Shown here: piece after piece, positions 24,509 to 33,635 of the stretch | Layout of the letters: each line of letters begins with the position of its first letter | How positions within the stretch are numbered: position 1 is the stretch's first letter | NCBI GenBank assembly: GCA_028288025.1 | Contig: JAQBOM010000008.1 | Span: forward strand, 1 to 64,000 | Direction: 5' to 3' | Length of the DNA stretch: 64,000 nucleotides | Origin: Mucilaginibacter sp. | Lineage (GTDB): Bacteria; Bacteroidota; Bacteroidia; Sphingobacteriales; Sphingobacteriaceae | The notes under the pieces: model-generated | What the model was told of the DNA's origin: nothing | What the model saw: only the letters and a program-made list of their open reading frames with translations | Databases searched by the model: none | Made by a program: the position numbers and the translations under genes

Positions 24509-27091
24509 ATGCCCTCAACGTTAAAACTCAGCCAGAGAGAAACAGCTTTTAATCATGAAGTTGTCACCCGTTTTGAGTTGTATAACAGTTTGTTTCAGAC
24601 CCTGCCTTTTTACCAGGTAAAAGACACCGGTATATTGCTGCCGTTTTTCAGTTCGCATTGCGAAAAGGAGGCAAATAAGCACATATCGCCGGCATCGGTT
24701 ATCGAATCCTTCTTCAAAAAATATGTGCCCGACATCGACCACCGGGAGCAAATAAACCGCATGTTTCGCTTTATACAATATATCGAACGGCAGGTGGTTT
24801 TGTTTGATGCGATCGAAGATTCTTCTTTCAGTAAGATAGGGCGCTCTGATGACAGCGGGACACTGCAAAGCTTATTGCAGCAGGCATCTATCAGCGAACA
24901 GTCGCGTAACAATATCAGCCAGAAACTGAATGATTTTTCATTACGCCTGGTGCTTACGGCGCATCCCACCCAGTTTTACCCAGGAAGTGTATTGGGTATC
25001 ATGACCGACCTGATTGAGGCACTAAAAACCAACGATATCAATAGCATTGATGTGTTGTTGCAGCAGCTGGGTAAAACACCTTTCTTTAATAAAACATCAC
25101 CAACCCCGGTTGACGAAGCGGTTAGCCTGGTTTGGTTCCTTGAAAATATATTTTACCACGCGGTTGCGGGTATACAGTCAAAACTGGAAGAAGAATTTGA
25201 TGTGGATACTGACCGAAGCAATCAGCTGCTTGAGCTGGGTTTCTGGCCGGGCGGCGACAGGGACGGAAACCCGAATGTGACGACAGAAACCACGAAGTCG
25301 GTAGCCAGTTTTCTCAGGCAGCGGATATTCAGGTGTTACTATCGGGATTTCAGGGTATTAAAGCGACGCATCACTTTCCGTGGTGTTGAAAAGGCAATGG
25401 CTACGCTCGAAAAACTGATCTACCAGCATGCTTACAACAAGCCTGAACCGAAAGACTTACAGCCAGAGCTGCTTGACGTACTGCAATCCATCCGGCAAAC
25501 GTTAATTACAGAGCATGACAGCCTTTTTGTCAATATTGTTGAAGACCTGATCAAGAAAGTAAGGCTGTTTGGCTGTTATTTCGCTACGCTGGATATCAGG
25601 CAGGATAGCCGCATATTGCGCCAGGTATTTGATTTTGGCGCACAGCAGCCAAACATACAAGCCGGTATTAAAAGCGGTTATAATGAACTCGGAGAAGAAG
25701 AAAAATTAAAGCAATTATCGTTTAACGAAGCGGACTTTCAATGCCCGGATGATGCCGACGACATGATATGCGATACGCTGAACACCATCAGGCTGATGAA
25801 GCAGATCCAGACCGGTAATGGCGAAAAGGCTTGCCAGCGGTTTATTATCAGCAATTGCCAGCAGGCATCAGATATTTTACAGCTGATCAACCTGTTTTTA
25901 TGGAGCGGTTGGAAAAAGGATGAACTGACAGTAGATTTTATGCCGCTATTTGAAACGGTAAACGACCTGAAGCATGCGGCAGGTGTGATGGAAGCGCTGT
26001 ATACACATCCATTTTATAAAGAACATTTGCTGAAGCGTGGCAACATGCAAACCATTATGCTGGGCTTTTCGGACAGTACAAAGGATGGTGGATACCTGAT
26101 GGCTAATTGGTCGATCTATAAAGCAAAGGTTGAACTAACCGCAATAGCCCGTAAATACGGTATTGCCCTGGCGTTTTTTGATGGCAGGGGAGGCCCGCCG
26201 GCGCGCGGAGGCGGTAAAACGCACCGTTTTTATGCCTCGATGGGTGAAGAGATAGCAAACGAACATATTCAATTAACCATACAGGGACAAACGGTAAGCT
26301 CGCAATATGGCTCGGTTGAAACGGCCAGGTTCAATATGGAGCAGCTGATCAATGCGGGTATCGTATCTGCCCTGCAACCTAACCGGAACGATTTGCTGGA
26401 TAACCGGCACAAGGAGCTCATCTCGCTAATGGCCGAAGAAAGCTATAAGCTATTTATGGATCTGCGCCAGCACCCGCTGTTTGTTGAATATCTTGAAAAA
26501 TTCAGCCCGCTAAAACTGCTTTCGCATATCAACATTAGCAGCCGGCCAACCAGGCGTAATGCAGGCTCGGCATTGAAGCTGGAGGATTTGCGGGCGATTA
26601 GCTTTGTAACCGCGTGGAGCCAACTGAAACAAAGCATCCCGGGTTTTTACGGGGTGGGTACGGCTTTAAATAAGATGAAAGAAACCGGGAACTGGAAAGA
26701 GGTGAAGGATTTGTACAGCTCTTCAGGCTTTTTTAAGACGATGGTAGATAACTGTACCATGTCCATGTCGAAATCTGATTTCAGGGTGACGGCTTATCTC
26801 GAAAAGGATAAAAAGTTCGGCCAGTTCTGGAAAATGCTGAAAGACGAATTTGAACTAACCAAAACGATGCTGCTTGATTTAACAGGCAGCAACGTGCTGA
26901 TGGAAGAATACCCGGTTGAACGCAGGTCGATCGCCATACGCGAAAGAATTGTATTGCCGCTGGTTATTATTCAGCATTATGCGCTCAATTGTTTAAACAA
27001 TAGCACCGACGAAGAGTTGAATAAGATATACGATAAGCTGGTGATCCGTACCGTTTACGGTATTGTGAATGCGGGACGGAACTTAGCGTAA
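24509..27091 (+). CDS. ppc: Phosphoenolpyruvate carboxylase, divergent form
   Basis: The 860-residue enzyme would turn PEP and bicarbonate into oxaloacetate, refilling the TCA cycle. PEPC motifs are present but changed. LVLTAHPTQF (about residues 148-157) has Q where TAHPTE is usual. GFWPGGDRDGNP (about 245) is normal. FSDSTKDGGYLMANW stands for the SDSAKDAG region. FFDGRGGPPARGGG has D where the usual motif is FHGRGG. The C-terminus is GIVNAGRNLA rather than the usual MRNTG end. These features, seen in other Bacteroidota, suggest the same fold and core catalysis with altered allosteric control. Whether it works as PEPC is likely but unproven. Confidence 0.82.
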   Translation: MPSTLKLSQRETAFNHEVVTRFELYNSLFQTLPFYQVKDTGILLPFFSSHCEKEANKHISPASVIESFFKKYVPDIDHREQINRMFRFIQYIERQVVLFDAIEDSSFSKIGRSDDSGTLQSLLQQASISEQSRNNISQKLNDFSLRLVLTAHPTQFYPGSVLGIMTDLIEALKTNDINSIDVLLQQLGKTPFFNKTSPTPVDEAVSLVWFLENIFYHAVAGIQSKLEEEFDVDTDRSNQLLELGFWPGGDRDGNPNVTTETTKSVASFLRQRIFRCYYRDFRVLKRRITFRGVEKAMATLEKLIYQHAYNKPEPKDLQPELLDVLQSIRQTLITEHDSLFVNIVEDLIKKVRLFGCYFATLDIRQDSRILRQVFDFGAQQPNIQAGIKSGYNELGEEEKLKQLSFNEADFQCPDDADDMICDTLNTIRLMKQIQTGNGEKACQRFIISNCQQASDILQLINLFLWSGWKKDELTVDFMPLFETVNDLKHAAGVMEALYTHPFYKEHLLKRGNMQTIMLGFSDSTKDGGYLMANWSIYKAKVELTAIARKYGIALAFFDGRGGPPARGGGKTHRFYASMGEEIANEHIQLTIQGQTVSSQYGSVETARFNMEQLINAGIVSALQPNRNDLLDNRHKELISLMAEESYKLFMDLRQHPLFVEYLEKFSPLKLLSHINISSRPTRRNAGSALKLEDLRAISFVTAWSQLKQSIPGFYGVGTALNKMKETGNWKEVKDLYSSSGFFKTMVDNCTMSMSKSDFRVTAYLEKDKKFGQFWKMLKDEFELTKTMLLDLTGSNVLMEEYPVERRSIAIRERIVLPLVIIQHYALNCLNNSTDEELNKIYDKLVIRTVYGIVNAGRNLA

Positions 27092-27162
27092 TCCGGACTT
27101 TACTGACTCCCCCCGCAAACCAGATGCGGTAATAGTTGTTATACGTCCATAACAGCTTTGTA

Positions 27163-27693
27163 ATGAAAAATTTAATTTACCTGGCATTGGGTTTAATTAC
27201 CCTGCTTATAGTACCGGCTTGCAATAGCAAACACGGCAAAAATTATAATAATGAGACGCTTGTTGACGCGGATGGGCTATCATTTGTGAGACATGCTGCT
27301 GAGGGCGGCCTTACAGAGATTAAGGCATCCGGGTTAGCCTTAACCAAAACCAGCAATCAGCGTGTATTGGCATTGGCGAAAATGATGATCGACGACCATA
27401 CCAAAGCGGGCATGGAATTAAAAAAAATAGAAACCGGTAAGCTGGTTGTTGAAAATGATACGATAAACGCGGAGCATCGGAAGCTGATAGGGGAACTTAC
27501 CACAAAAACAGGCCCTGCTTTTGACAAGGCATATATCGATATGATGGTTAACGACCATGAGCAGGCTACAAAATTATTTGCCGGTGCCACCCGTAACAAC
27601 GCGGTAGCGATTAAAGATTTCGCAACTAAAACATTTCCTGTGATACAAATGCACCTGGATTCGGCAAAGGCCGTGCAGGCATCGTTGAAATAA
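27163..27693 (+). CDS. DUF4142 lipoprotein
   Basis: The ATG at 27163 gives 176 residues with a lipoprotein signal: hydrophobic helix, then LIVPAC with lipobox cysteine 20. A TTG 27 bases upstream is not needed. The mature part is a DUF4142 four-helix bundle, with repeated polar residues: FVRHAAEGGLTEIKASGLAL, VLALAKMMIDDHTKAG, and YIDMMVNDHEQATKLF. D-H and E-H pairs (DDH, NDHE) might bind metal, as in other ferritin-like bundles. DUF4142 proteins are often induced in stationary phase, but their function is unknown. A GAGATGCCCCGA hairpin follows the stop. Confidence 0.82.
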   Translation: MKNLIYLALGLITLLIVPACNSKHGKNYNNETLVDADGLSFVRHAAEGGLTEIKASGLALTKTSNQRVLALAKMMIDDHTKAGMELKKIETGKLVVENDTINAEHRKLIGELTTKTGPAFDKAYIDMMVNDHEQATKLFAGATRNNAVAIKDFATKTFPVIQMHLDSAKAVQASLK

Positions 27694-27700
27694 TATTCCC

Positions 27701-27730
27701 GGAGATGCCCCGAACCATCGGGGCGTCTCT
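27701..27730. repeat. GAGATGCCCCGA/TCGGGGCGTCTC hairpin
   Basis: GGAGATGCCCCGA pairs with TCGGGGCGTCTCT with G-T pairs and an ACCA loop. There is no T run, so termination is weak. A second hairpin with GAGACGC arms is at 31953-31974, suggesting a small family. Confidence 0.65.
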
Positions 27731-27800
27731 ACCGGTTGTTGATAAAAAAGTTCGGGTTAAGACTGTATATTTGGCGTGCAGTTTAGGCAGTCTAACGTTC

Positions 27801-28439
27801 ATGAAAAAAAACTTCTTTATAGCCTTTGAAGGCATCGACGGCAGCGGTAAAAGCACCCAGGTTAAGCTTTTAAAGGAAAAGCTCGAAATCGAGGGACATA
27901 AAGTTTATATCACCTGTGAGCCCACCGACAGCCCGATGGGTAAAATGATACGCGATATTTTCAGCGGACGTGCCGAAGGCGACCACCGCACCATCGCCGC
28001 TCTTTTTGTTGCCGACAGGTTGGACCACCTGCTCAATAAGAAAAACGGTATCCTTAAAATGCTGGAAGAGGGATACACCGTAATAACCGACCGTTACTAC
28101 TTATCATCCTATGCATACCAAAGCCCTTACATGGACTTAGATTGGGTGATCAAAGCCAATTCGCTTAGCGCGGATTTGTTGCGGCCCGATTTAAATATCT
28201 ATATCGATATAACACCCGAAATGAGCATCGAGCGGTTGAATAGGGGAAGAACCTCTATTGAATTGTACGAGACGCTTGATAACCTAACAAACGTCCGCAC
28301 CAAATACTTCGAGATAATGGAGCTGCTGAAGGATGAAGAGAAAGTTTTAGTTGTAGATGGTGACCGCACGCATGAAGCCATCTCGAACGAAATATGGCAT
28401 GCGGTTCTGCACCGGTTTCTGCAAACGCCTGCTATGTAA
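27801..28439 (+). CDS. tmk: Thymidylate kinase
   Basis: The ATG at 27801 gives 212 residues, the family's usual length. An upstream ATG at 27705 would read through the hairpin region and adds no conserved sequence. The P-loop is FEGIDGSGKSTQ (residues about 8-19), the DR motif is ITDRYYLSSYAYQ (about 95-107), and the lid lies after it. The enzyme phosphorylates dTMP to dTDP with ATP in the DNA precursor pathway. It ends head-to-tail with the convergent DUF763 gene, and the two stop codons abut without a terminator between them. Confidence 0.94.
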   Translation: MKKNFFIAFEGIDGSGKSTQVKLLKEKLEIEGHKVYITCEPTDSPMGKMIRDIFSGRAEGDHRTIAALFVADRLDHLLNKKNGILKMLEEGYTVITDRYYLSSYAYQSPYMDLDWVIKANSLSADLLRPDLNIYIDITPEMSIERLNRGRTSIELYETLDNLTNVRTKYFEIMELLKDEEKVLVVDGDRTHEAISNEIWHAVLHRFLQTPAM

Positions 28440-29642
28440 TTAAAACAACTTCAGCTGTTGTTGCCCCGGCGGTTTTGCTTTTCCAAAAACGGTACGGCCA
28501 CCGTATTTCCATGAATCGTTTCTTTCTTTTTCAATTACCTGGTCGAAATTGGCATTGGGTATAAAATCTTTTTCGGCGCGTTGCGCCACTTGCATCAGCC
28601 GTTTAATGGCCTCGCTTTTTTCGGAGTTGCCCAGTTTTGATTTGTGGATAGCGTTTTGCAAAACGCCGATGGTTTCATCATACACTTTTGTAGGAACCGG
28701 GAATGGGTGGCCATCTTTACTGCCGTGGGCGAACGAAAACCTGGCCGGATCTTTAAAACGGGAAGGCGTGCCATGTATCACCTCGCTCACTAATGCTAGG
28801 GATTGCAAAGTACGCGGCCCTAATCCCTGCAGTAATAGCAGTTCCTCAAAATCTTTTGGCTGTTTTTCGTGCGCCAGCCATAAAACCGCGCCCAGTCTTT
28901 TCAGGTCGACATCTTTGGCCTTTACATCATGATGGGAGGGCATCACCAGTTTGTTGATTTCTTTGAGCATGTGATCCGGGTTTTCCGCTGCGATTTGCAT
29001 TACGCCTTTTCTTGAACCATCGGCCTGCTTGTCGGCCATGTTTAAAATTTGTCCCGCATTTTGCCCGTAAATAAAGGTGTGCGGGTCTTCAACGAACGAG
29101 GTTAGCCCTTCCGAATGCCAATGGTACCGCCGGGCGGTTTTGCTCTGCGCACTCATCCCTTGCTGCACTACTGCCCATTTGCCGCTGCTGCTTAATATAA
29201 AACTATGTGTATAAAGCTGGAAGCCATCTTGTATCGCGGTATTGTCAACCTTCGCGCTAAGCTTGCTGCACTTCACCAGGTAGTTGCCGTCAAGACCGGT
29301 GCTTTCGCTGATCCGCATTAATTCATCGGGAGTTTTCCGGGAATATTTTCCTTTGCCGCCGCATATATAAATACCCAGCTCGCGGCTATGCGGATTTACT
29401 GCGCCCTTCAGCGCACCCATTACCGAAGTGGTGATACCGGATGAATGCCAGTCCATGCCCATTACCGCGCCCAGGCTCTGAAACCAAAACGGGTCGCTCA
29501 ATCTTCTCAACACTTCATCCTTTCCGTAATCCAGCACGATATTCTCAACTACGGCAAGCCCGAGCTTAGCCATCCTTTCGGCCAGCCATGTTGGCACGTA
29601 CCCGTAATGTAACGGCAGATCAGCACTTCCCGAACGCTTCAT
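28440..29642 (-). CDS. DUF763 protein
   Basis: The ATG at 29642 gives 400 residues; an upstream ATG would add nine residues not conserved in the family. The N-terminus has KRSGSADLPLHYGYVP and VENIVLDYGKDEVLRRLSDP in pieces typical of DUF763. A helix-hairpin-helix-like segment LLLQGLGPRTLQSLALVSEV occurs at about residues 280-300. The middle includes ICGGKGKYSRKTP. DUF763 proteins occur in archaea and scattered bacteria and are suspected to act on nucleic acid, but I know of no demonstrated activity. Its 3' end touches the 3' end of tmk. Confidence 0.82.
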   Translation of the reverse strand: MKRSGSADLPLHYGYVPTWLAERMAKLGLAVVENIVLDYGKDEVLRRLSDPFWFQSLGAVMGMDWHSSGITTSVMGALKGAVNPHSRELGIYICGGKGKYSRKTPDELMRISESTGLDGNYLVKCSKLSAKVDNTAIQDGFQLYTHSFILSSSGKWAVVQQGMSAQSKTARRYHWHSEGLTSFVEDPHTFIYGQNAGQILNMADKQADGSRKGVMQIAAENPDHMLKEINKLVMPSHHDVKAKDVDLKRLGAVLWLAHEKQPKDFEELLLLQGLGPRTLQSLALVSEVIHGTPSRFKDPARFSFAHGSKDGHPFPVPTKVYDETIGVLQNAIHKSKLGNSEKSEAIKRLMQVAQRAEKDFIPNANFDQVIEKERNDSWKYGGRTVFGKAKPPGQQQLKLF

Positions 29643-29745
29643 GCTAACAAAGTTAGCAAAAAAAATCACGTAATAAACGGCGGTTTATGTGATTGTTGGG
29701 ATTTTTAACTTTATCTGTAGAGATATATCAACAGTTCCGGCAGTT

Positions 29746-31917
29746 TTATCTTTCCACCCTAAACTCTTTCACTATTTTCTCATCCATTGAGTTGCTCCCA
29801 AGTATAACTTTATAATTACCCGGATAAACTTTCCACTGGTGTTTGCTTGTATCCCATTTTTGCAATTCCTTTACGGGGATTTTGAGGGTGACAAATTGCG
29901 CATCCGCCTGTTTTACAGTAACCCGCTTAAAACCTTTGAGCTCCTTTAGGGGCATACGGTCTATCTTAGGATAGCTGATATAGGCCTGCACTACCTCGTC
30001 GCCATCCACGGCCCCCGTGTTTTTAACCTGGAGACTAACCGTCAATGTATCGGTAAGTTTATAACCCGGTTTCAGTTTGTTCTGTAACGTATAATCAAAT
30101 GAGGTGTAGCTCATGCCAAATCCAAACGGGTATTGTACGGGGCCATCATAATAGCGATAAGTGCGGCCCTTCATATCATAGTTTTTGTAATCCGGCACAT
30201 TACTTAGTGCCTTGTAAAAAGTAACCGGCAAATGGCCCGATGGCGAAACGTCGCCAAAAATAATATCTGCCAGGGCGTTGCCGCCCTGTTCGCCGGGATA
30301 CCAGGCCATGATAATCGCATCGGCGTATGGCGCAATTGCGTCAATATCAATATCGCTTCCGGCGGTAATTACCGCGATAACGGGCTTGTTTCTGACACTC
30401 TTTCTCAGCGCCTTCATAAATGCCAGTTCGCTTTTTGGCAGGTTCAGGTCTTTTTTGTCCCCACCGGTTTCCGATAAAAAGGCGTCGCCGGCTTCTCCCT
30501 CCAAAACAGGGGATAAACCGATCACGGCTATTGTTACGTCGCTATTGGCCGCAGCCCATATCCCGCCGAAATGGACCGTATCTTTATAATCGCAGCCCTG
30601 GTCATATTCAACCCTTGTACCAGTACCTGCCGCGCCGGTTATCCCTTCTGTAAAGTTGACAATCTTGCTGCCTGTGCCATGGTAATTGGCGATCATCGCA
30701 TCAAATGAAGCGGCGTTTGGCCCTATTACCATAATGCTGCTGATATTGGACTTTTTTAAGGGCAATACCTGGTTATCATTTTTTAGCAGCACCATGCTTT
30801 GCTGCGCCACCCTGCGGGCGACCGCTATGTGCGCGGTGTTGTGAACGCTATCGGCACCATAGCTGTGGTATGGAATTAACGCCGGGTTGTCGTAAAAACC
30901 AAGCCTGAACTGTGTGCGGAATAGCGCGGATAAAGCGGTATCAATATCTTTTTCTGTTAACAGCCCCTGCTTAACCGCTTTTATCGCATCTTCCTGCAAA
31001 ACGGTAGAACAATCCAGGTCAACTCCAGCTTTAATGGCGGCTGCTGCCGTTTCCACCCGTCCCGGTAGGGACTTATGCGTGGAATATACATCGTTCAGCG
31101 CACCGCAATCTGTCACCACATGGCCTTTAAAACCCCATTCTTTTCGCAAAATATCGGTAAGCAACAACTTGTTAATAGAATTTGGAATACCGTTTACCTT
31201 GTTATAGGCGCTCATTACAGATTCAACTCCCCCGGTTACCAGTGCGTGGAACGCGTACAGGTAGGTTTCACGAAGGTCTTTCTCATCAACTACCGCGTCA
31301 AAATAATCGCGGGTAGCTTCGGGGCCGCTGTGAACCGCAAAATGTTTGGCCGTGGCTGATGCCTTTAAATAATGCTTGTCCTCGCCCTGCAAACCTTTAA
31401 CAAAAGCGGTGCCCATGGCTGCGGTTAAAAACGGGTCTTCGCCATAGGTTTCCTGCCCGCGGCCCCAGCGCGGATCGCGGAATATGTTGATATTCGGTGT
31501 CCAAAACGTTAAGCCCATGTATTGCAAATGTCTGTCTTGAGCTATCGCCAGGTTGTATTTGGCCCTGGCTTCGGTGGATATAACAGTTGATACTTGCTTT
31601 AACAAATCATCGTTAAATGTAGCCGCCATTCCGATGGCCTGCGGAAATATTGTAGCCTCGCCTGCCCGTGCAACCCCATGCAATGCCTCGTTCCACCAGT
31701 TGTATGCCGGGATGCCCAGGCGCGGCACTGCCTTGCTTCGGTATCCCAGCAACGAAACTTTTTCTTCAAGTGTTAAACGGGATACCATGTCTTTTACACG
31801 GGTATCCACCGGCTGGGATGCGTCTTTATAGATTTGTTTTTCCTGTGCGAAGGATAACATGGGAATAAGTAATATAAACGTGCCCAATAGCGAGTATAAT
31901 TTCAGTTGAGTCTTCAT
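29746..31917 (-). CDS. Secreted GH3 beta-xylosidase or beta-glucosidase
   Basis: ATG 31917 gives 723 residues starting with a signal peptide (about 1-24, ending SFAQ). The first TIM-barrel part has the sequence around RLGIPAYNWWNEALHGVARAG, common in beta-xylosidase members. The nucleophile aspartate is in GHVVTDCGAL at about residue 268. The second domain has VMVIGPNAAS and the loop GEAGDAF. A C-terminal fibronectin type III-like domain ends the protein. It would release xylose or glucose from beta-linked oligosaccharides in the periplasm or outside the cell. The divergent GH29 gene suggests a small hemicellulose-acting pair. Confidence 0.87.
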   Translation of the reverse strand: MKTQLKLYSLLGTFILLIPMLSFAQEKQIYKDASQPVDTRVKDMVSRLTLEEKVSLLGYRSKAVPRLGIPAYNWWNEALHGVARAGEATIFPQAIGMAATFNDDLLKQVSTVISTEARAKYNLAIAQDRHLQYMGLTFWTPNINIFRDPRWGRGQETYGEDPFLTAAMGTAFVKGLQGEDKHYLKASATAKHFAVHSGPEATRDYFDAVVDEKDLRETYLYAFHALVTGGVESVMSAYNKVNGIPNSINKLLLTDILRKEWGFKGHVVTDCGALNDVYSTHKSLPGRVETAAAAIKAGVDLDCSTVLQEDAIKAVKQGLLTEKDIDTALSALFRTQFRLGFYDNPALIPYHSYGADSVHNTAHIAVARRVAQQSMVLLKNDNQVLPLKKSNISSIMVIGPNAASFDAMIANYHGTGSKIVNFTEGITGAAGTGTRVEYDQGCDYKDTVHFGGIWAAANSDVTIAVIGLSPVLEGEAGDAFLSETGGDKKDLNLPKSELAFMKALRKSVRNKPVIAVITAGSDIDIDAIAPYADAIIMAWYPGEQGGNALADIIFGDVSPSGHLPVTFYKALSNVPDYKNYDMKGRTYRYYDGPVQYPFGFGMSYTSFDYTLQNKLKPGYKLTDTLTVSLQVKNTGAVDGDEVVQAYISYPKIDRMPLKELKGFKRVTVKQADAQFVTLKIPVKELQKWDTSKHQWKVYPGNYKVILGSNSMDEKIVKEFRVER

Positions 31918-31952
31918 AATTGATGCTAATGTAAGATGTTTGTTTGAATCCG

Positions 31953-31974
31953 GAGACGCAAAGCATTGCGTCTC
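31953..31974. repeat. GAGACGCAA/TTGCGTCTC hairpin
   Basis: GAGACGCAA (31953-31961) pairs perfectly with TTGCGTCTC (31966-31974) around GCA. It sits in the promoter gap between the divergent GH3 and GH29 genes, so it may affect both. Confidence 0.7.
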
Positions 31975-32023
31975 ACAGTATTTGATCGAAAACATTTACA
32001 TTAGCCCAGCCAATATATTCCTG

Positions 32024-33505
32024 ATGAAAATTGCGGTACCCTGTTTATTGTTTGTATTGACCTGGTTTTCGGGTTTGAGCCAACATGCGCCAAAGCCTTA
32101 CGGCCCTTTACCAACCGAAAGGCAATTAAGATGGCAGGAAACCGAAATGTATTGCCTTATACATTTTGGGCCGGACACCTATACTGATAAGGAATGGGGT
32201 TATGGTGATGAAGACGCGCGAATCGTAAATCCTACCGAATTCAGCGCTATGCAGATCGTCGGCGCCGCTAAGGCGGGAGGTTTCAAAGGCATTGTGGTTG
32301 TGGCCAAGCACCACGACGGATTTTGCCTGTGGCCAACCAAAACTACCGAACACAATATCTCAAAAAGTCCATATAAAAACGGAAAGGGCGACCTGCTGCA
32401 GGAATACCGCGACGCCTGCAATAAGCTGGGCATGAAAATGGGCGTGTACTGCTCGCCCTGGGACCGCAACAGCGCGCTATATGGTAAGCCTGAATATGTG
32501 ACCGATGTTTACCGTAAACAGCTTGAAGAGCTATACACGCATTACGGCCCGATATTTATATCCTGGTTCGACGGGGCCAATGGCGGCGACGGCTATTACG
32601 GCGGTGCGCGCGAGGTACGCAAAATTGACCGCTCGACTTATTATGGCTGGCCGGTTACCTGGGCCATCCCGCGCAAACTGCAACCGGGTGCCGTTTTGTT
32701 TGGCGATGTTGGTCCGGATGTGAGGTGGGTAGGTAACGAAGGGGGGCACGCCGGCGAAACCTGCTGGGAAACCTATACACCGCATGCGCCGGACGCAGGC
32801 AAGGAACCCGGAAACGGATATACCAAAGATTATGAGGGCACCGAAGGGCAGCGCGACGGCAAATACTGGATGCCGGCCGAATGCGATGTTGCCCTTAGAC
32901 CCGGATGGTTTTATCATAAGGACCAGGACGAAAAAGTTAAATCGGTCGATACACTGCTTAGCCTATATTATCAAAGCGTGGGCCGGGGCGCATGCCTCGA
33001 TCTGGGCCTCTCGCCCGACAGGCGCGGTTTGCTGAATAATAACGATGTGAACGCGTTAAAGCAATTCGGCAAAATATTAAAGGAAACATTTGCCGTTAAC
33101 CTGGCCAAAGGCGCAACGTTAACGGCCAGCAGTGTACGTGGCGACAATAAAGTAAAATTTGGTCCGCAGCATTTGCTGGATAACGACCGGTACAGCTATT
33201 GGGCCACGGATGATAAAGTTACAACACCTGAACTGATGGTTAATCTGCATCGAAATACGGCATTTAACGTAATACGACTAAGAGAGAACATCAAGCTTGG
33301 CCAGCGGATTGAAGCGATAGCTGTTGATGTTTTCCATGACGGAGAATGGGTGCAGGTTGCGGCGACTACCAGTATTGGCGGCAATAGATTGATACGTTTG
33401 CCAAAAGAAATTACGACTAATAAAGTACGGCTGCGTATCACCAAATCGCCGGTTTGCATTGCTTTGAGTGATTTTGGGTTGTACAGGGAGCCGGGTCGGA
33501 TTTAA
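32024..33505 (+). CDS. Secreted GH29 alpha-L-fucosidase with discoidin-like domain
   Basis: The ATG at 32024 gives 493 residues with a signal peptide (about 1-20, ending GLSQ). The GH29 barrel starts with MYCLIHFGPDTYTDKEWGYGD and has FKGIVVVAKHHDGFCLWP (conserved H-H). The nucleophile aspartate is in FISWFDGANG, near residue 183. After the barrel, about residues 355-490, is an F5/8 type C (CBM32-like) domain: ATLTASSVRGDNKVKFGPQHLLDNDRYSYW in pieces. The order matches Bacteroidota fucosidases that remove terminal L-fucose. The annotated start upstream (31940) would overlap the GH3 signal region and is unlikely. Confidence 0.87.
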   Translation: MKIAVPCLLFVLTWFSGLSQHAPKPYGPLPTERQLRWQETEMYCLIHFGPDTYTDKEWGYGDEDARIVNPTEFSAMQIVGAAKAGGFKGIVVVAKHHDGFCLWPTKTTEHNISKSPYKNGKGDLLQEYRDACNKLGMKMGVYCSPWDRNSALYGKPEYVTDVYRKQLEELYTHYGPIFISWFDGANGGDGYYGGAREVRKIDRSTYYGWPVTWAIPRKLQPGAVLFGDVGPDVRWVGNEGGHAGETCWETYTPHAPDAGKEPGNGYTKDYEGTEGQRDGKYWMPAECDVALRPGWFYHKDQDEKVKSVDTLLSLYYQSVGRGACLDLGLSPDRRGLLNNNDVNALKQFGKILKETFAVNLAKGATLTASSVRGDNKVKFGPQHLLDNDRYSYWATDDKVTTPELMVNLHRNTAFNVIRLRENIKLGQRIEAIAVDVFHDGEWVQVAATTSIGGNRLIRLPKEITTNKVRLRITKSPVCIALSDFGLYREPGRI

Positions 33506-33515
33506 GCAAAGGCTC

Positions 33516-33612
33516 TTTGTCATGCTGAACGATGGTGAAGCATCTCCCTCATCAGAAAATACTGGTTGCATATCCAGCTGAGAAGATCCTTCGCTATGCT
33601 CAGGATGACAAA
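33516..33612. repeat. GTCATGCTGAAC/GGATGACAAA imperfect inverted repeat
   Basis: The left arm (33516-33545, containing GTCATGCTGAACGATGGTGA) is an imperfect reverse complement of the right arm (33584-33612, containing TTCGCTATGCTCAGGATGAC). It is in the family of the perfect repeat at 19.8 kb. This type of element is common in gaps of Sphingobacteriaceae genomes. Confidence 0.75.
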
Positions 33613-33635
33613 AACTTAAATTATAAAAACATATT

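Noticed and set aside
31940..32023. Longer GH29 start
   Set aside because: It would run through the GAGACGC hairpin and place extra residues before a good signal peptide.
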